A program made the translations under genes and the position numbers. Shown piece after piece: positions 41,903 to 51,415 of a stretch of DNA of 64,000 bases. Under the pieces are notes generated by a model that saw nothing but the letters and a program-made list of their open reading frames with translations, had not been told where the DNA came from and did no database searches. The stretch is taken from the NCBI GenBank assembly GCA_937625935.1, contig OW569373.1, positions 372,001 through 436,000 of the forward strand, written 5' to 3'. The first letter of the stretch is position 1. Every line of letters begins with the position of its first letter. The DNA is from Tetramitus jugosus. Lineage: Eukaryota > Heterolobosea > Eutetramitea > Acrasida > Vahlkampfiidae.

Positions 41903-44321
41903 TTGGTGATGTTATCCCGCAAACTTGGACTCTCAAAAGCCCGACTTTTGTCCCATCTGAACGTGTTCAATCTGAACAATAAAAAAAAACGAAACCACTC
42001 TCAAGATATGGCGTCACCATCATCAGATAGAGAAGTAGCTTTAAAAAAGGTCCGGGAAGATTTACTGAAGCTTGCTGATGACAGAAAAAATAACTATGAA
42101 AAGTTTCTGCAGACTCTGTACGGTTCAGAGTATGGAAACTCAGAGGAAGACTTGCGCAGGATTATCGAAGGGGTAGGTATAAGTTAGTGCTTTATTATTA
42201 TTATTTTTGCTGTTGGTTTTTTGAGCTGTACAGGTTACTGACTGAACAATTTTAGGATGCAAGCACGGTAGGTATTTTTTTGTAATCCATTACATTTTTT
42301 TTTCAGTTGTTGTTTCAATAGGAGGCTTAGTTGTGTGTGTTATGCTATTATTGGTTCAGCTTCAAAATCTTTTCTCTGCGGTTGTGGAGCACGAAAACTT
42401 GGATGTCCTGCATCTCATATGTGGTCAGTGTAAAAATCAAGTATGTCACTTTGTTTATTGTGTCTTGGTGAACAACGAACCAACAATATTCACTCACTCA
42501 CTCATCCTATCTGAACAGAATTCTGCTTCCGTGCTTCTCTCTGTTGCAGCCGATTTTGGAGATACGGATATGATCACTGAAGTGTTGAAAGAATATCCTG
42601 CCATTTTCCCCCCAGCCGAAACCCATGATAGCGAAGAAAATACTGAAGAGGATAAGAGTGAAAATGAAGAGACATCGGACGTGACGACTTGTTCTACACA
42701 ACAGGACATGTCAATGCCTGCATGTGTCTCTCCTGGATCTCCAGCAACCGCTACAACATTTGAGAGTGTAGTTGATGATGACAATAAGATGAATATCATA
42801 GATACTACAGATGCGAGAGCGACACTGACATTGTCTGAAATGTACGAACAAAATAATTATTTGGATTTTGATCAGAACTTGTCAAAGAATGAATTTTGGA
42901 GTTTCACCAGAGGGGATGGCAGTTGGAAGGACACGATATCGGAATATGCTTCGGAGCCACGACCGAACCCTGATCGCAAATATGAAGTTATCTATGTAAA
43001 TTATAAGAAGGATTGGAAGCTTCAAAAGATAGTGACCGGCGCAAAGAAAATATTTAAAAAGAGCACTGATTTTGTTACGCTTCTCATGAACTTAACAGAC
43101 TATGTACATGACAAAATGGGCGGCGACAACTCTAGTAACATCATTCAGTTCGCTACTGAGAGGAGCAAACAATACAGACACTATATTGACAATTTAATGA
43201 AGGTCAACTCGTCGTGCGTAGTCCATCTTGGGGATATCCAGTTTGGTGTATGTAAACACCGAGCAATGTTGTTTAAAGTTATTTGTGACAAGTGGTACAA
43301 CAGTGAATATGGCTGCAAGTTTCGGGTAATGTCTCGTCTTGTGAGAGGACATTATAGTGATCAGAAACTCTCTCAGCCTCACGCGTGGAATACTGTTTAT
43401 AATCCAGAGGATGGGAGATATTATGTCGTTGATTGCATGATGCCACATAGCTCTAGAGTTTTTGCTGCGGACGATGCACTTTCATCCAGGTACTCCTTCG
43501 ATCGCACAAAGGGAAGTGTTGGGGGATCATCAATTCGGAATATGTCTTCCCTTGATCTCAACACTCTCAAAACCATACCCAATCATCCTAAAATAAGTAC
43601 CCGTTTAGACAATAATGTGGAAATTGAGTTTGTGTCGAGTAGTTCTGGACAACAAGAATATGCGAAAAAGATTCTTTCGATGGATAACAAACTTCGCCAA
43701 CACTCGTTACGTGAGTTGGAGATTATGACATTTCTGAATCATGAATACTTGCTCAGCCCTCAATATATTCAAGTGACAAAGGACAGTGCAATTGTCATCA
43801 CAAAGCGAATGACAATGAGCTGTGACAAATTCTTGAATGAAGAACGTTCGTTTGATCCTAGCAAGCAGCAAGTGATTCATATACTGCGGAAGGTTGCTAT
43901 AGCAGTTGAATATATGCACAACGTTGGTATCATACATTATGACATCAAGCCAGCCAACATTTTACTGAATGTTCAAGATGGAGACATTGAGTCTGTGAAG
44001 TTGATCGACTTTGGTGCAGCGAGGTTGAAAAGTGAAACCATGATGAATGTTCGTCATGAGCTCACGCATCGATATGCTCCACCAGAAGCCAAGCAACCAG
44101 GAAATCAAGCTACTTTTAGCAAGGAGTTTGATTGCTTCAGTTTTGGAGTGACTTTGGGAGAATTGTGCACAAAAAAGAAATCCAAGGGTGCATTAACGCG
44201 TGAAGACTTTCCAGAAGAATTCAAAGACCTGGTTGCTCTCTACAAGGAATGTACTTGCTCCAACCGAATATGTCGTCCTCCTTTCACTTCTATTGTCGCC
44301 AAACTGGAAGAGCGAGAATAA
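41903..44321 (+). CDS. EDR1-type transglutaminase-like/protein kinase fusion with ankyrin-like N terminus
   Basis: Predicted exons 41903-42172, 42256-42267, 42360-42440 and 42519-44321 give about 721 residues. The N-terminal region reads EGDASTLQNLFSAVVEHENLDVLHLI then SVAADFGDTDMITEVL, which looks like ankyrin repeats. The middle carries an EDR1-like papain/transglutaminase fold: DIQFGVCKHRAMLFK, RLVRGHY, PHAWNTVY and YYVVDCMMP, with Cys, His and Asp all in catalytic-triad positions. The C terminus is a protein kinase: YAKKIL (candidate VAIK Lys), HYDIKPANILL, IDFGAARL and YAPPEA. The HRD arginine is Tyr, the glycine loop is poorly conserved, but Asp, Asn and DFG remain. EDR1/CTR1-like fusions are best known as Raf-like kinases in plants. 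Alternative starts at 41909 or 42008 cannot be excluded. Confidence 0.8.
42256..42267 (+). other. Predicted 12-nt microexon of the EDR1-type kinase gene
   Basis: GATGCAAGCACG lies after a good acceptor (ACTGAC branch-like site, then AATTTTAG) and before a donor GTAGGTAT that is identical to the one ending exon 1. Including it keeps phase 0 on both sides and produces EG-DAST-LQNLF, which matches an ankyrin helix start. Skipping it also keeps frame, so it could be alternatively used. Confidence 0.55.
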
Positions 44322-44483
44322 TTGAGGATGTATTTCTCTGAATTGTAAAACGATAACATTACAAAAATAGCTCAACCATTTGATGATTCCCCGAGGCTCG
44401 CTTCCACATAAAACTGGACGAATTATTTACTTGCAAGCAACTCAACTCTCGACTGGCCAAAAGAAATAGTTCAACTCGACATC

Positions 44484-45803
44484 ATGGCATCTCTGGGCTC
44501 AAGAAAGAAGCAAGTGCTCCTCATTCCCACAACCTCTGATTTTCACTTTTACACGACTATACGAAGCTTTGGTTTCTATGCTTTGGCACCCAACGTGTTT
44601 GATAAGGTGAATGAAATCTTTTCTCGTCCAATGCACATTGGTCAAAAAGTTGTTCATATCCAAGTGAAGCATGTCACTCCTCCCAACGGTAGTGATACCA
44701 AGGAGAATACAATTGGTGAGAGTGCAAACAAAGGAGAAGAAACCCCGCTGTCACCATCACAGTCACAGTCAGATGCAAACTCTCAGGAAACATCGTCAGT
44801 AGATTCTTTGAGTGGTCAACCCTTGTTACATCACTTGAGAGTCGATTGTAGCTTATTGAGTGGAGATGCAGCCGAAAGTGTTGCTGTTGAGCAATCGTCC
44901 TCGGTCATTAGTGATTCAACAGAATTGCTCGACAAGCAAGGAATTGACATGTTAAAGGGTCAGTTGAATCGCATGTTTCGTCTGGACTTTGACATAACCG
45001 AGTTCCACTCAGTGTTTCCTACTGCTAAGACTGTTGGTTTTGGTCGTTCTTTTCGATCCCCCAATCTCTTTGAAGATTGCATCAAAACCTTTACAAATTG
45101 CAATACAACATTCCAAAACACCAAAATGATGAATAAGTTGTTGTGCGAACAAGTGGGAACTCATGGAGCGTTTCCAACTGTTGCACAATTGGCCAATATT
45201 GATGAAAAGGAATTGATGGAAAAGTGTAAAGTGGGTTACCGTGCCAAGAGAATGATTCAATTTGCAAAGGGAGTAGAAGATGGATCCATTGACTTGAATT
45301 GGTTGGAGAGAGCCGATACAACATCAGATGAAGTCAAGAAAAAGTTGTTATCATTGAATGGATTTGGTGAATTCTCGGCCAACAATGTGTTACAACTGCT
45401 GGGCCATTATGAGCAAATTCCAGCTGATTCAGAAACGGCTAGGTATTTGAGAGAAAGACACAACCACTCCCTAACATCCAAGGAGTCAAAGATGGTGGCT
45501 CAGAAGGCACAAGAAGTGTTTCAAGTCTACTCACCATATCAGTTTCTGGTCTACTGGTTCGAGTTGTACAAGTTCCATAACAGGGCACAGAACGATCAAG
45601 TACTAACCCAAGCAGAAGAAAAGGGCTTTGGTCGAGGTTCTAAAACACCACCCAAAAAGAAGAGAACAAAGAATAATAACGAAGACGACAGCAACAAAAA
45701 GCCCAGGAAGTCACCCAGAAAAACTCCACCTCCATCACCAGCAACACCGACTCGAATTACACGAAGCATGTCTAAGCTGAGTACGAACACAATTACACCG
45801 TAA
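44484..45803 (+). CDS. HhH-GPD superfamily DNA glycosylase
   Basis: 439 residues in one exon. Base-excision repair enzymes of this family remove damaged or modified bases. Residues about 175-330 hold the domain: VGFGRSFRSPNLFEDCIKTF, the helix with MMNKLLCEQVG, FPTVAQLANIDEKEL, GYRAKRMIQFA and the helix-hairpin-helix LLSLNGFGEFSANNVLQLLG, followed by YEQIPADSET, whose Asp is in the catalytic position. The N-terminal third (FHFYTTIRSFGFYALAP) resembles the N-terminal region of plant HhH-GPD repair proteins. The C terminus is a basic, Pro/Lys-rich tail (PPKKKRTKN, KKPRKSPRK) that probably serves as a nuclear localisation and DNA-binding extension. There is no FeS cysteine cluster, so it is AlkA-like rather than EndoIII-like. 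The stop codon is 10 bp from the convergent tafazzin gene's stop. Confidence 0.85.
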   Translation: MASLGSRKKQVLLIPTTSDFHFYTTIRSFGFYALAPNVFDKVNEIFSRPMHIGQKVVHIQVKHVTPPNGSDTKENTIGESANKGEETPLSPSQSQSDANSQETSSVDSLSGQPLLHHLRVDCSLLSGDAAESVAVEQSSSVISDSTELLDKQGIDMLKGQLNRMFRLDFDITEFHSVFPTAKTVGFGRSFRSPNLFEDCIKTFTNCNTTFQNTKMMNKLLCEQVGTHGAFPTVAQLANIDEKELMEKCKVGYRAKRMIQFAKGVEDGSIDLNWLERADTTSDEVKKKLLSLNGFGEFSANNVLQLLGHYEQIPADSETARYLRERHNHSLTSKESKMVAQKAQEVFQVYSPYQFLVYWFELYKFHNRAQNDQVLTQAEEKGFGRGSKTPPKKKRTKNNNEDDSNKKPRKSPRKTPPPSPATPTRITRSMSKLSTNTITP

Positions 45804-45813
45804 ATATGTTTCC

Positions 45814-47166
45814 TTACACCTCGTCTTCGGCTTTATTTCGAATATTATGCTGTTCTCTGTATTCATCCACCTCCTTCTTCAAATCATTCAACTTCTTTTG
45901 AATTCGATTAGCAATGAGAATGTATGTATCATCCTGGTTTGTCTTTCCATTCTTGAAATCCTCAATCAGATCATCAAATCGAATTTCTCTACCGAGCTTG
46001 ACAACGACATGCGCTCCAAAGCTTGGAAGCCACTTTCGTTCACTCTTCACACCTTCCATACCTCTATGATAGATTGGATAGACTCTTGGAGTGGGATCAC
46101 TGTCTAGAATGAGCTTACCGACACCACGACGAATCGTATGAATCTCACCATCCTGCTTTATATATCCCTCTGGAAATACACTGATCCAGTGACCAGAACT
46201 CAGCTTGTTAATCGCAATATCCATTGCAGATTGATTAATGGAACCTCCACGTTGCATTGGCAGAATACGCAACGTTTTTGCCACTTCAGCAAACACAAAA
46301 TTGGCAAAACATTGATCGGCAGCACAGATGGGAGAACGCAAAATTTCAGGATTGAAATACCACGTGCTAGGAATCAAATTGGCAAACAAGAATGGTTCAT
46401 CCATCATACTGGCATGATTCAACACTGTCAACAAGCCTGGAACTTTGACGTGCGACTCTGTTAGCTCTTGTTGTTCTTGACCACCTCCATTGTCCTTGTT
46501 TTCTTGTTGTTCACCATGCTCTGTCAATGAAGAAGAAGAAGCAGCAGCTGCTTCTCTTTTGATTCTCTGCAGGTTCAACCAATGAACCCAAACCAAATCT
46601 TCAAAAGACTCTCTATTGATAAATGTAATGGTATGGAAGAGCTTCATCCATGCTTTGCACATGTAACCAAAGAAGACTGTGGCAGCTATTGAAAAGATTT
46701 TTCTTGTTGTGGTCACATTGTCAAACTCAAAGTGATGTGGCTGCTTGTAGTCCCAATAGTTGTGAATCTCTGAGCTTTTTGCTTTTGCGTCATTGTCATC
46801 GTTGCCGTTGCCGCCGCCACTACTGCTGTTGCTTGATTCATGATTATTGGCGCCAATCGTTGCGGAGTCGGAGGAATTGCGGAAAAATAGAGAGTTCAAG
46901 TTTTGGATGGTGTGATGTGGATGATGAGATGAAAACATTGGTGACATCAATGACTGAGAGGAGTTGTTGCTGGTGGTAGTGAAACGAGAGAAGAATGAAG
47001 TCTTGTCAGAGGATGACGCCAAAAAAGATTGAAAAGCTTGACGCATCGAGTCCCATGGGATCACTTCATCATTGTTGTTATTCGCTGTTGTTGGAAAAAT
47101 ATGATGTTTGCTTGTTTTAAAGGTAAACAGTGATGATGGTGTTGGAGGATCGTTGTTGCTGGACAT
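45814..47166 (-). CDS. TAFAZZIN: Tafazzin, cardiolipin-remodelling acyltransferase
   Basis: 450 residues. Tafazzin transfers acyl chains between phospholipids and monolysocardiolipin in mitochondrial membranes. The PlsC-type motifs are clear: LLTVLNHASMMDEPFLF (HX4D, His about 251 and Asp about 256), LPMQRGGSINQSAMD, WISVFPEGYIKQDGE (FPEG about 331-334) and GVGKLILDSDPTPRVYPIYHRGM. The NHxSxxDEP and P-x-x-H/R-G-M features distinguish tafazzin from bacterial PlsC. A hydrophobic segment at about 157-171 (IFSIAATVFFGYMCKAW) could embed in the membrane. The first 140 residues are a low-complexity Ser/Asn/His-rich extension absent from animal tafazzin. Its start codon lies only 77 bp downstream of the PPR gene's stop on the same strand. 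Confidence 0.87.
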   Translation of the reverse strand: MSSNNDPPTPSSLFTFKTSKHHIFPTTANNNNDEVIPWDSMRQAFQSFLASSSDKTSFFSRFTTTSNNSSQSLMSPMFSSHHPHHTIQNLNSLFFRNSSDSATIGANNHESSNSSSGGGNGNDDNDAKAKSSEIHNYWDYKQPHHFEFDNVTTTRKIFSIAATVFFGYMCKAWMKLFHTITFINRESFEDLVWVHWLNLQRIKREAAAASSSSLTEHGEQQENKDNGGGQEQQELTESHVKVPGLLTVLNHASMMDEPFLFANLIPSTWYFNPEILRSPICAADQCFANFVFAEVAKTLRILPMQRGGSINQSAMDIAINKLSSGHWISVFPEGYIKQDGEIHTIRRGVGKLILDSDPTPRVYPIYHRGMEGVKSERKWLPSFGAHVVVKLGREIRFDDLIEDFKNGKTNQDDTYILIANRIQKKLNDLKKEVDEYREQHNIRNKAEDEV

Positions 47167-47243
47167 TTGCTTTTTTTTTTATTCTTGTGTGGAAAATTGT
47201 TTTTTCCGATTGATCACTTTTTGTTTCCTTCCTTGTTGAGTGT

Positions 47244-49141
47244 TTAGTAGGCAACGCCTTCAATGAGAGATTTGGATGTTGGATCGTAGAAGCGAAGCAA
47301 GATTTGATCGTACATGTTCTCTGCAATTTGCTCACGTGCATCCACATCATTGATCGTGTTCAAGTATTGTTCCTTGGCATCAGTGACTGTCTCCTTTGTT
47401 AATTCGTGCATGCCTATACCAGATGGATAGAATGGCTCACCATCAATGCCAATGATAACAGGTATCCAGTTGATCTTGTTTGCCCTAATGAGCGCCATCT
47501 TCTTAAACTTGGCACTTAATTCCTCAGCAATCACTTCAAAGTCTTCAACTGAGCTTGTTCTAATGAATCGTTCAGCGTAGGCACGAAGTTCTTCTTGGTT
47601 TGCAGGATTACTGACATATTCCTTTTGAATAGGTGACAAATAATCAGTCATTTCATCTTCCATCAGAGAAGGGTTCAACACTTGTTCATTAAATAGTTCT
47701 GCACCAGCATTCATAAAGGTTTGAATTCCTTGCTGTATCATGGAATCCATTCTTGGGTTTTGCAAATGGATAGTACTCTTCAATGCAAACTTTGGATTCA
47801 ATACTCGGCGAAGCTCACTTGGTAGAGCAAGGGCGTTCTCTGCACCAGAGAGATTCTCACCATATGCAGCGTGCACTCTTTGAGAGAAGGATTGTCCGTT
47901 ATTGGACAGGGAGTCTAGTGCGGAAATATAGTGTGTATCCTCATAGAATCCAAGGGCGCGGCTCTCACTTTGACGAAGTGCCTCATCAAAATCGTTCAAC
48001 ACAATGTGTTCATAGACATCTTCAGTCTTCTTTTCCTCCAACGTACTTCTGAAATGAACCTTAATCTTCTCGTTGATGGCAATCCAAAATTCGTTCTGTT
48101 CTGCTTCGGATAGTTTCGGCAATGCATTTTTGATTAGGGAGATAGGAACATGCTTCTTCGAATATTTTTCTTGGTCATATGGTGGTAGAGTAAAGAACTT
48201 TCTATCCAACATCACCTGATAAACTTCGAGAACTCTCACTGGATTATAAAGCTTGTGACATAATTGGATCAATTGATAGAAAACGGATAAATAAGCAGGG
48301 TTTGGTTTCGAGTTTCTTGTCACCCGCAACATCTCCTTCAAGAAGAAGAATCCTCTGCCCAAGTGTTCATTCAAGATGCAACAATCCATCAATCTGTTGA
48401 AAGTGACACTACTTGGTGTTATTCTTTGCTTTTGCATGTCGTTATAAATCTGAACCACTTCGCCCATATAACCAATGTTCTTTGAGAATGTTTTGATGAG
48501 AGCAGTGTAAACTCTAACATCAGGTGATGCGGTAAATCGATGATATGCCTCAACAGCTGATTTGGTATCACCCGTCTTTGAAGCATCAAAAATTTGTTTT
48601 GCTAATTCCTTATTTCTATTGTTCATCTGGTGATCCTTTTGAACACCACTTGGGTTCAATTCCTTGTTCTTCTCAGCCAAAATCTTCTTGTTAGCTTTTG
48701 CGTTTGGAGTGAATCCATACACTGTTCTTGGTTGATTTGCCTTGTATTCGAACGAGTTCTTTCTTGGTCCTTCGACTCTATCCATTTCAACCTTGCCAAA
48801 ATCCACTTTCGGGAAAAGTGTTCTGTGTGGCTTGCCCTTTGCTGGTTTACGTGGTCCCTTTGATCGACCCTTCTTTGTTCTCAACTGCGTTTGGAATGCG
48901 GCTAAACATTTGAGAAAAGGTGGTGGTTATTTAGCAATCGCTCAATCATTATCCAATCGTCTCACACACAAGAATGAAAAAATGCAACTTGCATTTTCAC
49001 ACAAAAAAGCAAAAAGTGCGATGAGAGACATTGCAAAAGAATGCACATACCTGGAAACAAAACTGATGAGGAGTGAGTAGTATGGCTCAATGGTTTGCCA
49101 CAAATGAGTGCATTCTTAAATAACAGCTGTCTGGTCAACAT
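47244..49141 (-). CDS. Mitochondrial pentatricopeptide repeat (PPR) protein
   Basis: Two exons are predicted: 49051-49141 and 47244-48901, separated by a 149-nt intron (GTATGT...TTTAG). The product is about 582 residues. Exon 1 supplies MLTRQLLFKNALICGKPLSH, a textbook mitochondrial presequence, and the exon 2 frame has no ATG before a stop without it, which is why I chose this start. PPR-like helical pairs include AKQIFDASKTGDTKSAVEAYHRF, VRVYTALIKTFSKN...VVQIYNDMQKQRITPSSVTFNRLMDCCI and AYLSVFYQLIQLC. A basic segment (KKGRSKGPRKPAKGK) follows the presequence. PPR proteins bind organellar RNA in processing, stability or translation, or as mitoribosome components; which applies here cannot be seen. 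The C-terminal half is not recognised. Confidence 0.75.
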
Positions 49142-49344
49142 TTTTCACAGGGTGATGTCGTCTTGTTCGATTTCTGCGCTGCAAAAATTTTTGTTGTAAC
49201 AGGTTGACTTTGCTTTTTTTTACTTTGGTTGAAGTTTCAATGCGAAAAATTTGCTCGCGACAGTCGGATTCTTTGCTGGCGAACGTTTTGTATTATTTTG
49301 ATCTCTCTGCCCACACAAAGAAACTACAATAACTAGTTCAAATT

Positions 49345-50513
49345 ATGGTATGTGCATCAATATAATTGAGGTGTGAACTGTGTTTAGTTCTCGATTGCCT
49401 TAATGCTGCATTTTATGTTTGAATCTATATAACTGTATCATCAACTGATTTCCTAACAACAACAACAATGCTTTCATTTCTACTCTGACTTTCAACCCTA
49501 TTTGCACACAACTCACCAATAATAATAGTCCAATTATTCTCCAAAGTCTCCAGTAGACCCACGAAATTTCCCAAATTCTCCACAACAGCAGCAATACTCC
49601 TCTCCTATGGGTGGTAGTGCAGACAACAAGGACAACAACAACGTTGGTGGTAACAACAATGAGCCAGTTCCTATTGACAAGACCAATTCCACGACTTTGT
49701 TTGTTGGTAACTTGCCATTCAACATGCGTGAGAATGAAATGGGAGACTTGTTTAGCAAGTTTGGAAAGATTAGACACGTCAAGGTTGGTATTGACAAGTA
49801 CAGTGGAAAGAGCAGAGGTTATGGCTTTGTTGAATTTGAAGACAGAGTGGATGCTGAAGCTGCATTCAAAAAGTACAATGGTTATGATTTGATGGGCAGA
49901 GTGTTGCGTCTTGATTGGGACTTGGGTTTCGAAAAGAAGAGAGAAATGGGATACTCTGGTGAGCGTGGTGGTGATCGCGGTGGTGGTGACCGTGGCGGCA
50001 GAGGTGGCGGTGGCAGCAGAAGAGGCTTCGGAAGACCAATGTTCTCACGTGGAAGAAGATACTCTCCATATGGTGGTGCTGGTGGTGGTGGTGCCGGTGC
50101 TGGTGGTGGCAGAGGAAGAAGTCCTAGAAGATATTCCAGATCTCCTCCTCCAAGAAGACGCTACTCCAGATCTCCACCAAGAAGATATGAGAGAAATGAG
50201 AGAGGTTATGACAGATATGATAGATATGAAAGAAGACCACAATACAGTCCAAGAAGACGTAGTCCAAGTCCACGTATGGGTGGTTCTCCTCCTCGCAGAG
50301 GTATGTTTCTTTAATGGATGATGAGTTGCGACAGTGAGCGCAAACAACACTTGATTCGAATGCTAACAATTTTTTTGTTTGTTTTTAGAGGCTTATCCAG
50401 GTGATCGCAGAAGCCCAGCCTACGATAGAAGATATTCCGGTTCTCCAGGATCACCTCCAAGAGGCGATGGACGCCGTGGTGGTTCTCCTCCAATGCAAGA
50501 TATGAGACAATAG
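49345..50513 (+). CDS. RRM-RGG-RS RNA-binding protein (splicing-factor-like)
   Basis: Three predicted exons: 49345-49347 (just the ATG), 49529-50300 and 50389-50513, giving 299 residues. The 181-nt first intron starts GTATGTGC directly after the ATG and ends AATAATAATAG; without it, exon 2 has a stop before any extension and the first ATG would be at 49607. The second intron (88 nt) has GTATGT, a TGCTAAC-like branch site and TTTTTAG. The protein has one RRM (LFVGNLPF as RNP2, SRGYGFVEF as RNP1), a Gly/Arg-rich segment (RGGDRGGGDRGGRGGGG) and a C-terminal Arg/Ser/Pro/Tyr tail (SPRRYSRSPPPRRR). This matches SR-like or Tra2-like nuclear splicing regulators. The spliced C terminus is GGSPPMQDMRQ. 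Confidence 0.82.
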
Positions 50514-51415
50514 TTTCATCATATGATCACGAAAAATTGTCGATTGAGTCATTGATTTGTTGCGCAAAATGAAGTCTAGAGTCTGATCGCGTCACACATG
50601 ATTGCTCGATGTGTGACCTCCTCGTTTGTATGCACAAGACTATTTCTGGCCGTTGAACAAGACATCCGACAACAACAGGACAACAACATTGTTTATCAAC
50701 AGCAATATTATACAACACACTGTACAATACAATTTAGAAGACCAGCAACAAAGGTAATCAAGAGAATCAAGAAGTTGTGTGGGCATATGCAATGATATTT
50801 CATTTGACGAAGGCGATTCGTCATCTTGTGGTCCATTCGTTCGTGTTTAAGGGAGCTATTGAAGGCAAGAAGTTGTTTGCATGTCAGTCATTATTTCTGG
50901 TTGGCAAGTTGGCAAGAGGAAAAGGTTTTCGTGTGTTTCAAGGAGAGGTTTCTAATTAGATTTTGAGTGTTAAGACTATTCGCCTGAAGAGAAGATTTAG
51001 TGTTTGTGGAATAAATATGATGAGATTGACAAAATGGGATGATGAGTGAAAAACAAGGAGTGGGTTGAAAATGGATTGTATGTAGCTTGTAGTGTCCGTA
51101 TCTGTTGTGCTTGTGTTCGACATGTCATAACAAACACAGCTTGTTGGTATTGCACTTGTCTTTCGTGTGTTGCTGAATTGGTATGTATACATATGCTCAT
51201 CCTTCAAACAACTTATTTCTTTTGTGCTGTAATAAAACCACTGGTAAATAAGGCTCCACTGTCGTCATAACATTTGGTGTTTTCTTTCTTGGATTTTCCC
51301 GGCACGATGCAAAAAAACAGTCCAGTCCACACTTGAAGTTCAAAATTGCGAACGCACCAACATTAATTGTGGGCAAATTTCTTTCAGTCAACATACCCAG
51401 AAACCCACAAACAAC
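50514..51415. other. Intergenic region
   Basis: About 900 bp between two plus-strand genes. Small open frames here have no recognisable features. I see no tRNA, structured RNA or repeat. Part is probably the 3' UTR of the RNA-binding protein. Confidence 0.45.

Noticed and set aside
50045-50350. Thr/Ser-rich minus-strand frame at the RS gene
   Set aside because: It is antisense to the RGG/RS tail; the plus strand has the RRM and consistent splicing.
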